A model generated the notes under the pieces. The model saw only the letters and a list, made by a program, of their open reading frames with translations. It was not told the origin of the DNA and searched no databases. Below are positions 17,894-25,513 of a stretch of 47,058 nucleotides of DNA, one piece after another (the stretch's first letter is position 1; the number at the start of each line of letters is the position of its first letter). A program made the position numbers and the translations under genes. This DNA comes from an uncultured Rhodospirillales bacterium (lineage in GTDB: Bacteria > Pseudomonadota > Alphaproteobacteria > Acetobacterales > Acetobacteraceae), in NCBI GenBank assembly GCA_903845065.1, contig CAIMWH010000367.1, forward strand, positions 1 through 47,058, given 5' to 3'.

Positions 17894-18747
17894 GCATGCG
17901 CCCGGCGCGGCACGGCATGGCGCTGGCGGCGCCGCTGGCGCTGTTCCTGGCGGCGTTCTTTGTGATGCCGGTGCTGCTGACGCTGCCCACCAGTTTTCGC
18001 GAATACGTGCCGGGGATGGGCATCACCGCGGGCTCCTGGACGCTGGGCAATTATCGCGAAATCCTGGCCGACAGCTACTACCGCGAGGTGATGTGGCGCA
18101 CGCTGGGGCTGGGCGCCGCGGTGACGCTGGCGTGCGTGCTGCTGGGCTATCCGCTCGCTTTCATGATCGCGCGCGGGCCGGCGCGGTGGCGGATGCCGAT
18201 GATGATGCTGGTGATTTTCCCGATGATGCTGAACCTGGTGGTTCGCTCCTTCGGCTGGATCGCGCTGCTGGCGAACCGGGGCCTGGTCAACAACCTGCTG
18301 ATGGACCTGGGGCTGATCGCGGCGCCGCTGAAGCTGATGTTCAACCTCACCGGGCTGATGATCGGGCTTACCCACATCTATTTGCCGTTCATGGTGCTGA
18401 TGCTGGTGGCGGCGATCCAGAACATTCCGCGCGACGTGGAGGTGGCGGCGATGACGCTGGGTTCGAGCCGCCTGCATGTGTTCACCGCGATCACCCTGCC
18501 GTTGACGGCGCCCGGGATGCTGGCCGGTTCCATCCTGGTGTTCGTGTTGACCATCAGCGCGCTGGTGACGCCGCGCATGCTGGGGGGGCCGACGTTCAAG
18601 GTGATGGCCACCCTGATCTATGACGAATACATGCAGACGCTGGACTGGCCGACCGGATCGGCACTGGCGTTCGTGCTGAGCGGGCTGGCGATCGCCATCA
18701 TCTGGGCATCGAGCCGGCTGACGCGGCGCTGGGCGGGGACGGCATGA
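17890..18747 (+). CDS. ABC importer permease, PotB type
   Basis: Inner-membrane subunit, 285 residues and about six helices, starting with the GTG of a GTGA overlap. MetI-like domain: AFFVMPVLLTLPTSFREY opening segment, RWRMPMMMLVIFPMMLNLV, and the cytoplasmic EAA loop VEVAAMTLGSSRLHVFTAITLPLTAPG. Ends overlapping the PotC gene (ATGA). It pairs with PotC in the pore. Confidence 0.92.
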   Translation: MSMRPARHGMALAAPLALFLAAFFVMPVLLTLPTSFREYVPGMGITAGSWTLGNYREILADSYYREVMWRTLGLGAAVTLACVLLGYPLAFMIARGPARWRMPMMMLVIFPMMLNLVVRSFGWIALLANRGLVNNLLMDLGLIAAPLKLMFNLTGLMIGLTHIYLPFMVLMLVAAIQNIPRDVEVAAMTLGSSRLHVFTAITLPLTAPGMLAGSILVFVLTISALVTPRMLGGPTFKVMATLIYDEYMQTLDWPTGSALAFVLSGLAIAIIWASSRLTRRWAGTA

Positions 18748-19532
18748 GCGACATGATGCCTCGGCGCCCCACCGCCATCGCAGCCTGGGCGGTGATCGTG
18801 TTCCTCCAGGTGCCGGTGCTGGTGGTGGTGCTGGCCGCGTTCAGCACGACATCCTACCTCACCATTCCGCCGCAGGGATGGACGCTGGCGTGGTTCGGCA
18901 AGGTGCTGTCGGACCCGGCATGGCTGTCGGCGATCCGGATGAGCCTGTTCCTGGCGGCGGGATCGACGGTGGTGGCGCTGGTGCTGGGGGTGGCCGCCGC
19001 CTACGCCATCGCGCATCGGATGCTGCCGGGCTCGGAGATGCTGACCGCGCTGGTGATGGCGCCGCTGGTGATGCCATCGGTGGTGATCGGCGTGGCGATG
19101 TTGCAGTATTTCAGCCTGATCGGCCTGCGCGGCAGCCTAGTTGGGCTGCTGTGCGCCCATGTGGTGATCACGGTGCCCTATATCGTGCGCTCGGCGCTGG
19201 CCAGCCTCGGCGGGCTCGATGCCTCGCTGGAGGAGGCCGCGCGGGTGCTGGGGGCCACCGGGCTGGAGGCGTTCCGCCTGGTGACGCTGCCGTTGATCCG
19301 GCCGGGCCTGGTGGCTGGCGCGCTGTTCGCCTTCATCACCTCGCTCGACAACGTGCCGGTGACGATCTTCCTCATCAGCGCGCGGCAGACCACGTTGCCG
19401 GTGCTGATTTTCTCCTCCGTGGAAATGGGCGTCGATCCCTCGGTCGCCGCGATATCCACGCTGCTTATCGTGGTGACCGGCCTTGTGCTGCTGGTTGCCG
19501 AACGCCGCACCGGTTTTCACCGCTTCATCTGA
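18744..19532 (+). CDS. ABC importer permease, PotC type
   Basis: Second pore subunit, 262 residues, six helices. It has QVPVLVVVLAAFSTT at the start, PQGWTLAWFGKVL (the usual W-F-G segment of PotC proteins) and the EAA loop LEEAARVLGATGLEAFRLVTLPLIRPG. The end reads LLVAERRTGFHRFI. ATG 18744 overlaps the PotB stop. The CE4 gene follows after 14 bases, keeping transporter and enzymes in one transcription unit. Confidence 0.92.
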   Translation: MSDMMPRRPTAIAAWAVIVFLQVPVLVVVLAAFSTTSYLTIPPQGWTLAWFGKVLSDPAWLSAIRMSLFLAAGSTVVALVLGVAAAYAIAHRMLPGSEMLTALVMAPLVMPSVVIGVAMLQYFSLIGLRGSLVGLLCAHVVITVPYIVRSALASLGGLDASLEEAARVLGATGLEAFRLVTLPLIRPGLVAGALFAFITSLDNVPVTIFLISARQTTLPVLIFSSVEMGVDPSVAAISTLLIVVTGLVLLVAERRTGFHRFI

Positions 19533-19546
19533 ACAGGTTCGCCATC

Positions 19547-20368
19547 ATGCCGTTGACCAGCAAGGGTTTCCCGCTCTTTCTCACCTTCGATCTTGACGCC
19601 GAGACGATGTGGACGGCGCGCGATGCCGCGTTCGCACAGCGCCCGATCCTGATGTCGCAGGGGGCCTATGGGTGGAAGGTGGGCACGCCGCGCATTCTCG
19701 ACATGCTCGACCGCTACGGCATCAAGACGACGTTCTTCATCCCCGGCCTGGTGGTGGACCAGCGGCCGGCGCTGATGGAGGACATTCTGCGGCGCGGCCA
19801 TGAGATCGCGCATCACAGCTACAGCCATCGCTGGATCCTCAATTTGTCCCCCGCCGAGGAGCGCGAGGAGATGGAGAAGGGGATCGAGTCGATCCGCCGG
19901 GTGAGCGGGCGGTCGCCGCGCGGGTGGCGGTCGCCGGCCGCCGAACTCAGCCCGATCTCGATGCCGCTGCTGGTGGAGCATGGCTTCGACTACTCCTCGA
20001 ACTTCTTCGATGACGACTCGCCCTATATCCATGACCTCGATGGCAAGAGGACCAAGATCGTCGAGTTGCCGTTCCGTTGGGTTCTGGATGATGCGCCGTT
20101 CTTCCAGTACTCCATCGTGCTGCCCGGGCGGACGATGCAGGCGCCGGCGGCGGTGCTGGATACCTGGAAGCTGGAGTTCGACACGCTCTATGCCGAGGAC
20201 CGGATGATGATGATCGGCTTCCATCCGCAGTTGATCGGGCAGCCCTCACGGCTGGCGGCGCTGGAGGGGCTGATCCAATACGCGCTGAAGCATCCGCGGG
20301 TGTGGATCGGGCGGTGCGACGAGATGGTGGAGGATATGCGGCCCGGGTTGGAGGCGGCGCGGTCATGA
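19547..20368 (+). CDS. CE4 polysaccharide deacetylase-superfamily enzyme, HpPgdA/PuuE-like
   Basis: A 273-residue NodB-fold hydrolase without a signal peptide, so cytosolic. It has the divergent CE4 pattern of the Helicobacter HpPgdA and PuuE/cyclic-imidase branch rather than the DDG start of classical chitin deacetylases: FDLDAET (metal/catalytic Asp15/Asp17), FFIPG, GHEIAHHSYSH (metal His90 and His94), RSPAAELS, FDYSSNFF, the ELPFRWVLDD segment and FHPQLIG. This branch includes cyclic imide, allantoin and peptide-like hydrolases as well as peptidoglycan deacetylases. Being cytosolic and inside a transporter operon with an amidase, I infer ring opening or deacylation of an imported compound. 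ATG 19547 was chosen as the first codon of conserved sequence; the next gene overlaps by ATGA. Confidence 0.88.
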   Translation: MPLTSKGFPLFLTFDLDAETMWTARDAAFAQRPILMSQGAYGWKVGTPRILDMLDRYGIKTTFFIPGLVVDQRPALMEDILRRGHEIAHHSYSHRWILNLSPAEEREEMEKGIESIRRVSGRSPRGWRSPAAELSPISMPLLVEHGFDYSSNFFDDDSPYIHDLDGKRTKIVELPFRWVLDDAPFFQYSIVLPGRTMQAPAAVLDTWKLEFDTLYAEDRMMMIGFHPQLIGQPSRLAALEGLIQYALKHPRVWIGRCDEMVEDMRPGLEAARS

Positions 20369-21126
20369 GCGGGCAGTTGGCGGGGCGGCACATCGTCATC
20401 ACCGGGGCGGCGAACGGGATCGGGCGGGCCACGGTGGAGCGGATGCTGGCCGAGGGTGCACTGGTGGGCGGGATCGATCGCGATGGGGTGGGGCTGGCGG
20501 CGCTGGTGGCGGCGCATGGGGCCGGGCGGTTCTGTGCGGCGGAGGCGGATGTGAGCGATCCCGACCAGGTGGACGCGGCCGTTGCGGCGTGCGCGCGGGG
20601 GCTTGGGGCGATCGATGGGCTGGTGTGTGCGGCGGGGATCGACCTGGTCAGCCCGCTCGAGCAGATGACCACGGCACAGTGGCGGCGGATCATGGATGTG
20701 AACCTGACCGGCCCGATGCTGGCGGCGCAGGCGTGCCTGGCTCATCTGCGGGCGGCGGGCGGGGGCACCATCGTGACGGTGTCCTCCGGCGCCGGGCTGT
20801 CGCCGCTCAAGCATCGCACCGCGTATTGCGCCTCCAAGGCGGGGTTGCAGATGTTCACCAAGGCGCTGGCGATGGAGGCGGCGGCGTTCGGCGTGCGGGT
20901 GAATACGGTGTGTCCGGGGGCGGTAGAGACCGGCCTGCTGCGCTCGGGGCTGGATGGGCTCGATGATCCGGTGGCGGCGCGGGCGGAGGTGACGGCGCGT
21001 TATGCGCTGGCGCGGATCGCGGAGCCCACCGAGATCGCCAATGCCATCCTGTGGCTGACCAGCGCGGAATCGTCCTACGTCACCGGCACCGCCATCGCGG
21101 TTGACGGCGGGCGGACGTTCCATTGA
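20365..21126 (+). CDS. SDR family NAD(P)-dependent oxidoreductase (first copy)
   Basis: Classical short-chain dehydrogenase, 253 residues. Cofactor-binding TGAANGIG at 13-20, with Asp38 after the second strand (GGIDRD) favouring NAD over NADP. Catalytic set Asn113 (DVNLTG), Ser141, Tyr154 and Lys158 (YCASK) is complete. C-terminus ends VTGTAIAVDGGRTFH, as usual. Starts at an ATGA overlap with the CE4 gene and ends where the second SDR begins (TTGA). The substrate is unknown; a hydroxy or keto intermediate of the imported compound is the natural guess. Confidence 0.93.
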   Translation: MSGQLAGRHIVITGAANGIGRATVERMLAEGALVGGIDRDGVGLAALVAAHGAGRFCAAEADVSDPDQVDAAVAACARGLGAIDGLVCAAGIDLVSPLEQMTTAQWRRIMDVNLTGPMLAAQACLAHLRAAGGGTIVTVSSGAGLSPLKHRTAYCASKAGLQMFTKALAMEAAAFGVRVNTVCPGAVETGLLRSGLDGLDDPVAARAEVTARYALARIAEPTEIANAILWLTSAESSYVTGTAIAVDGGRTFH

Positions 21127-21866
21127 GCGTGGTTCCGGGCCGTTTCGACGGCAAGCATGTCATCATCACCGGGGCCGCCAATGGGATCGGGGCGGCCACC
21201 GCCCGGCGCTTCCTGGCCGAGGGCGGGCTGGTGTCGGCGATCGATCGCGAGGCGATCGAGGCGTTGCCGGCGGGTGACAACCTGCTGACGGTGATCGGGG
21301 ATTGCACCGATGCGGCTGTGCTGGCGGATTTCCATCATCGCGCGGTGGCGCGGTTCGGGCCAGCCGATATCCTGTTCAACAACGTCGGCCAGAGTGCGCG
21401 CGAGCGGGCCGGGCCGTTTCATGAGTCCGACGAGGCGGTGTGGCGCTTCGTGCTGGAGGTGTCGTTGCTGACGGCGATGCGGATGTCCCGCCTGGTGGTG
21501 CCGGCGATGCGGGCGCGGGGCGGGCGGATCATCAACATGTCCTCCGACGCGGCGTTCGTGGGGGATGCCGGCATCGTGGATTACGCGACGGCGAAGATGG
21601 GCGTGGTCGGGTTCACCCGCGCGCTGGCTCGCGAGTTGGCGCCGCATCATGTCACCGTCAACGTCGTCGCACCCGGCGCCATTCGCACCCGCGCGCATGA
21701 CCGACTGACCCCGGCGGTGATCGAGCGCATCAAGGCGACCACGCCGGCCGGCTATATCGCCGAGCCCGAGGATGTCGCCGGCGTGGTAGCCTTCCTCGCC
21801 TCCCCCGACGCCCGCTACATCACCGGCCAGAGCCTGCTGATCGACGGCGGGCGGTGGATGGTCTGA
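21123..21866 (+). CDS. SDR family oxidoreductase (second copy)
   Basis: A 247-residue paralogue of the preceding gene, with the same opening (HVIITGAANGIG, Gly-rich loop about 17-24) and Asp41 (AIDRE). It has Ser141, Tyr154 and Lys158 (YATAK), and FNNVG in place of the usual NAG box. The position normally held by the catalytic Asn (DVN in the first copy) reads EVS, so this residue is replaced by Ser. Starts at TTG overlapping the previous stop; a GTG two codons later is possible. It probably handles a different step or stereoisomer from the first copy. Confidence 0.9.
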   Translation: MSVVPGRFDGKHVIITGAANGIGAATARRFLAEGGLVSAIDREAIEALPAGDNLLTVIGDCTDAAVLADFHHRAVARFGPADILFNNVGQSARERAGPFHESDEAVWRFVLEVSLLTAMRMSRLVVPAMRARGGRIINMSSDAAFVGDAGIVDYATAKMGVVGFTRALARELAPHHVTVNVVAPGAIRTRAHDRLTPAVIERIKATTPAGYIAEPEDVAGVVAFLASPDARYITGQSLLIDGGRWMV

Positions 21867-21880
21867 ACAGGAAATTCCCG

Positions 21881-23263
21881 ATGACCGAACTCGCCGATTT
21901 CTCGGCTGTTGATCTGGCCGCCGCGATGCGGGCGCGCCGTGCCTCGCCGGTGGAGGTGCTGGAGGCGACGCTGGCGCGGCTTGATGCGCGGCGCGGGCTG
22001 AATGCGTTCATGGCGGTGTGCGCCGAGCGGGCACGCGCGGAAGCGGTGGCGGCGGAGGCGATGCTGATGCGGGGCGAACCGCTGCCGGCGCTGTTCGGGC
22101 TGCCGTTCTCGGTGAAGGACCTCACCAATACGGCCGGGGTGGTCACCACCCAGGGCTCGGCGTTGTTCGCCGATGCGGTGCCCTCGGTGGATGCTGTGGC
22201 GGTGGCGCGGGCGCGGGCGGCCGGGGCGGTGCTGTTCGGCAAGACCACCACGCCGGAGTTCGGCCACAAGCCGTTCACCGAGGGGCCGCTGTTCGGCCGT
22301 ACGCTGAACCCGTGGAGCGCCGGACATACCTGCGGCGGTTCCAGCGGCGGCGCGGCGGTGGCGGTGGCGAGCGGGATCGGGCCGTTTGCGCTGGGCTCGG
22401 ATGGCGGCGGGTCGATCCGGATTCCGGCGGCGTGCTGCAACGTGGTCGGGCTGAAGGCGACGCTGGGGGCCATTCCGCATCTGCAGGTGCCGGATTTGTT
22501 CGCCGCCAATTCGTATGTCGGCCCGATGGCGCGCAGCGTGGCGGATGTGCGGCTGTTGTTCGAGGCCATTCGCGGGCCGGATCGGCGCGATCCGTACGGG
22601 CAGGCGGCGCCCGGGGCGGAGCGGCGGTTGGGCGAGCGGGAGCGGCCGCGGGTGGGGCTGCTGATGCGGTGCGGCAACCGGCTCGACCCCGAGGTGGAGG
22701 CGTCCATCGGCGGCGCGATGCGGCGGGCGGAGGGGCTGGGCTGGATCATCGAGCCGATCGAGCTTGATTTCGTGGCGCTGGAACAGGCGTTCCTGGTGAT
22801 CCTGCGTTCGATGCTGCTGGCGCGGCTGGGCAAGGCGGCGGGCGCGCGTCCGGGGATGTTCGATCCCACGTTGCTGGCGACGATCGAGGCCGGGCGGGGC
22901 TATAGCGCGGCGGATTTGTGCGACGCGCAGTTTGCCCGCACCGCGTGCTTCAACCAGGTGCAGGAGGTGCTGTCACGGTTCGACCTGATCGCGTCGCCCA
23001 CGCTGTCCGCGCCGCCGTTGCCGGTGGGGCTGGACCCGGGCGGTATTGTGCGGATCGCGGGCAAGGATGCGGGCACCATTCGCGGCGCCTGGTATCCCTA
23101 TACGTATCCGTTCAACCTCACCGGGCATCCGGCCCTGTCGATGCCGTCGGAGTTTTCGGCCGAGGGGCTGCCGATCGGGCTGCAACTGGTTGGACGTTGG
23201 CACGAGGAGGCGTTTCTGCTCGATGCGGCGGCGCGGATCGAGTTGCCGGTGCGGATGGCCTGA
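21881..23263 (+). CDS. amidase signature family hydrolase
   Basis: A cytosolic amidase, 460 residues, hydrolysing a carboxamide to acid and ammonia or amine. The Ser-cisSer-Lys triad is visible: Lys79 (FSVKDL), the cis-Ser in GGSSGG (154/155) and the nucleophile Ser178 in GSDGGGSIRIPA. Start ATG 21881 has AGGAAA upstream; it lies 14 bases after the second SDR stop. Last gene of the operon begun at 15787. The family includes GatA, indole-acetamide and nicotinamide-type amidases. Absence of GatB/GatC neighbours and the catabolic setting make a small-molecule amidase likely. Confidence 0.92.
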   Translation: MTELADFSAVDLAAAMRARRASPVEVLEATLARLDARRGLNAFMAVCAERARAEAVAAEAMLMRGEPLPALFGLPFSVKDLTNTAGVVTTQGSALFADAVPSVDAVAVARARAAGAVLFGKTTTPEFGHKPFTEGPLFGRTLNPWSAGHTCGGSSGGAAVAVASGIGPFALGSDGGGSIRIPAACCNVVGLKATLGAIPHLQVPDLFAANSYVGPMARSVADVRLLFEAIRGPDRRDPYGQAAPGAERRLGERERPRVGLLMRCGNRLDPEVEASIGGAMRRAEGLGWIIEPIELDFVALEQAFLVILRSMLLARLGKAAGARPGMFDPTLLATIEAGRGYSAADLCDAQFARTACFNQVQEVLSRFDLIASPTLSAPPLPVGLDPGGIVRIAGKDAGTIRGAWYPYTYPFNLTGHPALSMPSEFSAEGLPIGLQLVGRWHEEAFLLDAAARIELPVRMA

Positions 23264-23279
23264 GGCACCCGCGGTCGGC

Positions 23280-23756
23280 TCAGGCCGGGCGGGGGGTGAT
23301 GGTGGTGACGGCCAGCGGCCCCTGCCCTTCTCGGAGGCGCGCCAGGGCCTGAACCTGGAGGCTGTTTGCGCCCATCTGCATCAGTTCGATGCGGTTGCCG
23401 TCAGGGTCGTCGATCCAGGCCTGGTGGTTGCCGTCCACGCCGAGCTTGAGCGGGCGGGTGAGCGGAACGCCGGCGGCGGCGAGATCCGCGATGGTGCGTT
23501 CGATATCGGTGACGGTGAGGCAGAGGTGGTTGATGGCGACCGCCTCGCGGCCGGGGGCGCGTTCGCCGGTGCCGTCGGGGAAGAGTTCGAGGAACTGGTC
23601 ATCGGTGATGCGCAGGTAGATCAGGAACAGGCTGCCGTCATCGTAGAAGAGCCGCAGCATTTCCAGCATGCCGAGGCGCTGGGTGTAAAAACCGAGGGAG
23701 GTCTCGATATCGCGGCAGCGCAGGGCGATGTGGCCGATACTGGCGAACTGGGTCAT
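23280..23756 (-). CDS. VOC/glyoxalase-fold metalloprotein
   Basis: A 158-residue protein with two paired beta-alpha-beta-beta-beta units. Four likely metal ligands fall at the canonical glyoxalase I positions: His9 (GHIALRC), Glu57 (QFLELFPDG), His77 (INHLCLTV) and Glu124 (GNRIELMQ). The pattern fits lactoylglutathione lyase-like or aromatic-compound dioxygenase-like VOC proteins. It is the last gene of the minus-strand operon of importer, racemase-type enzyme and amidohydrolase, 12 bases after the DppC-type gene. So an isomerase or dioxygenase step in that pathway is more likely than methylglyoxal detoxification. Confidence 0.85.
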   Translation of the reverse strand: MTQFASIGHIALRCRDIETSLGFYTQRLGMLEMLRLFYDDGSLFLIYLRITDDQFLELFPDGTGERAPGREAVAINHLCLTVTDIERTIADLAAAGVPLTRPLKLGVDGNHQAWIDDPDGNRIELMQMGANSLQVQALARLREGQGPLAVTTITPRPA

Positions 23757-23768
23757 CTGGGGCTCCGG

Positions 23769-24575
23769 TTATTCGCGGTAGTCGGGGTCGATGGCGTCGC
23801 GCAGGGCATCCCCCACGATGTTGAAGGCGAGGACGCAGAGGGTGAGGGTGAGGCCCGTGGTGACGATGGGCCAGGGCGAGCCGAGGATGTTGGTGAGGCC
23901 GTCGCGGATGATGTTGCCCCAGGAGGGCTGCGGCGGCTGCACGCCGAGGCCGATGAAGGAGAGCGTCGCCTCGATGCGGATGGCGGTGGCGATCCACAGG
24001 GTTCCCACCACGATCATCGGGCCGGCGATGTTGGGCAGCACGTGGCGGATGACGATGCGGATGGGGCGCTGGCCGGAGGCGAAGGCGGCCTCGACGTAGA
24101 GTTGTTCGCGCACCGAGAGGGTGGCGGCGCGGGCGACGCGGATGAAGCGGGGCAGGAAGGCGAAGGCGACGGCGGCGATGAGGTTGCCGAAACCCGGGCC
24201 GAGGGCGGCGGCGAGGAGGATGCCGAGGAGGAGCGACGGGAAGGCCATCAGCAGGTCCGCCACACGGCCGGCGACACGGTCAAACCAGCCGCCGTAGAAG
24301 CCGGCGATGGCGCCGATCAGGGTGCCGATGCTGCCGGCGATGAGCGGGGCGGCGAGGCCGAGCAGGAGGGACCAGCGGGTGCCGAGCAGGACGCGGGCGA
24401 AGACGTCCCGCCCGTAGCGGTCGGTGCCGAACCAGTGGGCGGCCGATGGCGGCTTGAGGCGGGCGATGAAGCTTTGCGCCAGCGGGTCCTGCGGCAGGAG
24501 CAGCGGGGCGAAAATCGCCACGGCGATGAACAGGGCGCAGATCGCCATGAAGAAGCGGGTGATGGGGTGGCGCAT
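23769..24575 (-). CDS. ABC importer permease, DppC type (second system)
   Basis: Membrane subunit, 268 residues. OppC-like features: FAPLLLPQDPLAQSF, HWFGTDRYGRDVFARVL, and EAA loop LYVEAAFASGQRPIRIVIRHVLPN, ending FNIVGDALRDAIDPDYRE. Its ATG overlaps the stop of the DppB-type gene (TGATG). No ATPase gene is near it, unlike the system at 9694-15041. Confidence 0.92.
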   Translation of the reverse strand: MRHPITRFFMAICALFIAVAIFAPLLLPQDPLAQSFIARLKPPSAAHWFGTDRYGRDVFARVLLGTRWSLLLGLAAPLIAGSIGTLIGAIAGFYGGWFDRVAGRVADLLMAFPSLLLGILLAAALGPGFGNLIAAVAFAFLPRFIRVARAATLSVREQLYVEAAFASGQRPIRIVIRHVLPNIAGPMIVVGTLWIATAIRIEATLSFIGLGVQPPQPSWGNIIRDGLTNILGSPWPIVTTGLTLTLCVLAFNIVGDALRDAIDPDYRE

Positions 24576-25513
24576 CAGCCGGGGCCCTGGATGCGCGGGT
24601 CTATCGCGGCGTACATCAGGTCCATGGTGAGGTTCACCGCCACCACGAAGAAGGCGAACACCACGAGGCCGGCCTGCACCACGGGGTAGTCGCGCGCCAG
24701 GATGCCGCTGACCAGCATGGTGCCGAGGCCGGGGCGGGCGAAGACGAGTTCGATGGAGATGGAGCCCGAGAGCATGGTGAGGATGTAGAGGCCGAAGCCG
24801 GTGACCACCGGGATGAGCGCGTTGCGCAGCGCGCTGTGCCAGATCACCTGGCGTTCGGGGATGCCGGCGGCGCGGGCGGTGCGGATGTAGTCGCGCTTGA
24901 GCACTTCGAGCAGGGAGGAGCGGGCGAGGCGGGCGGTGAAGGCGGCCATCACGAGGCCGAGGGTGATGGCGGGGAGGACGAGATGGTGCAGGCGGTCAAG
25001 CGGGGGGCCGCCGCCGCCCATGATGGGGAAGAGATCGAGGCGGAGGGCGAAGATGATGAGGAGCAGGGCTCCGAGGTAGAACTCGGGCATGCACAGGCCG
25101 ATCAGGGAGAGGGCGCGGGCGGCATAGTCGGCCGCCTTCCCGCGCTGGGTGGCGGCGACCACGCCGGCGGGGATGCCGATGGCAGCACCCACCAGCATGG
25201 CCGCCGTGGCGAGTTCGATGGTGTATGGCAGCGCCGCGGCGAGGAGGCCGCCGATGGGTTCGTCGGTGCGGAAGGAGCGGCCGAAATCGAGGCGCGCCAT
25301 GTCCCACAGGAAGTGGCCGTACTGCACCAGCAGGGGGTCGTTCAGGCCCATGAGGGCGCGGAAGGCGGCGAGTTGGTCGGTGGTGGCCTGGTCGCCCAGG
25401 GCCGCCATCGCCGGATCGCCGGGCAGCACCCGCATGGCGAAGAACACCAGCGTGAGCACCAGCCAGATGGTCAGGCCGGCATCGATCGCGCGGCTGGCGA
25501 TATAGCGCTGCAT
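24575..25513 (-). CDS. ABC importer permease, DppB type (second system)
   Basis: Membrane subunit, 312 residues, about six helices. YIASRAIDAGLTIWLVLTLV opening, VLPGDPAMAALG, EAA loop KRDYIRTARAAGIPERQVIWHSALRN, and the ELVFARPGLGTMLVSGI segment diagnostic of DppB. Its start and stop both overlap neighbours by one base (TGATG), so receptor, DppB and DppC are tightly coupled. Confidence 0.92.
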   Translation of the reverse strand: MQRYIASRAIDAGLTIWLVLTLVFFAMRVLPGDPAMAALGDQATTDQLAAFRALMGLNDPLLVQYGHFLWDMARLDFGRSFRTDEPIGGLLAAALPYTIELATAAMLVGAAIGIPAGVVAATQRGKAADYAARALSLIGLCMPEFYLGALLLIIFALRLDLFPIMGGGGPPLDRLHHLVLPAITLGLVMAAFTARLARSSLLEVLKRDYIRTARAAGIPERQVIWHSALRNALIPVVTGFGLYILTMLSGSISIELVFARPGLGTMLVSGILARDYPVVQAGLVVFAFFVVAVNLTMDLMYAAIDPRIQGPG

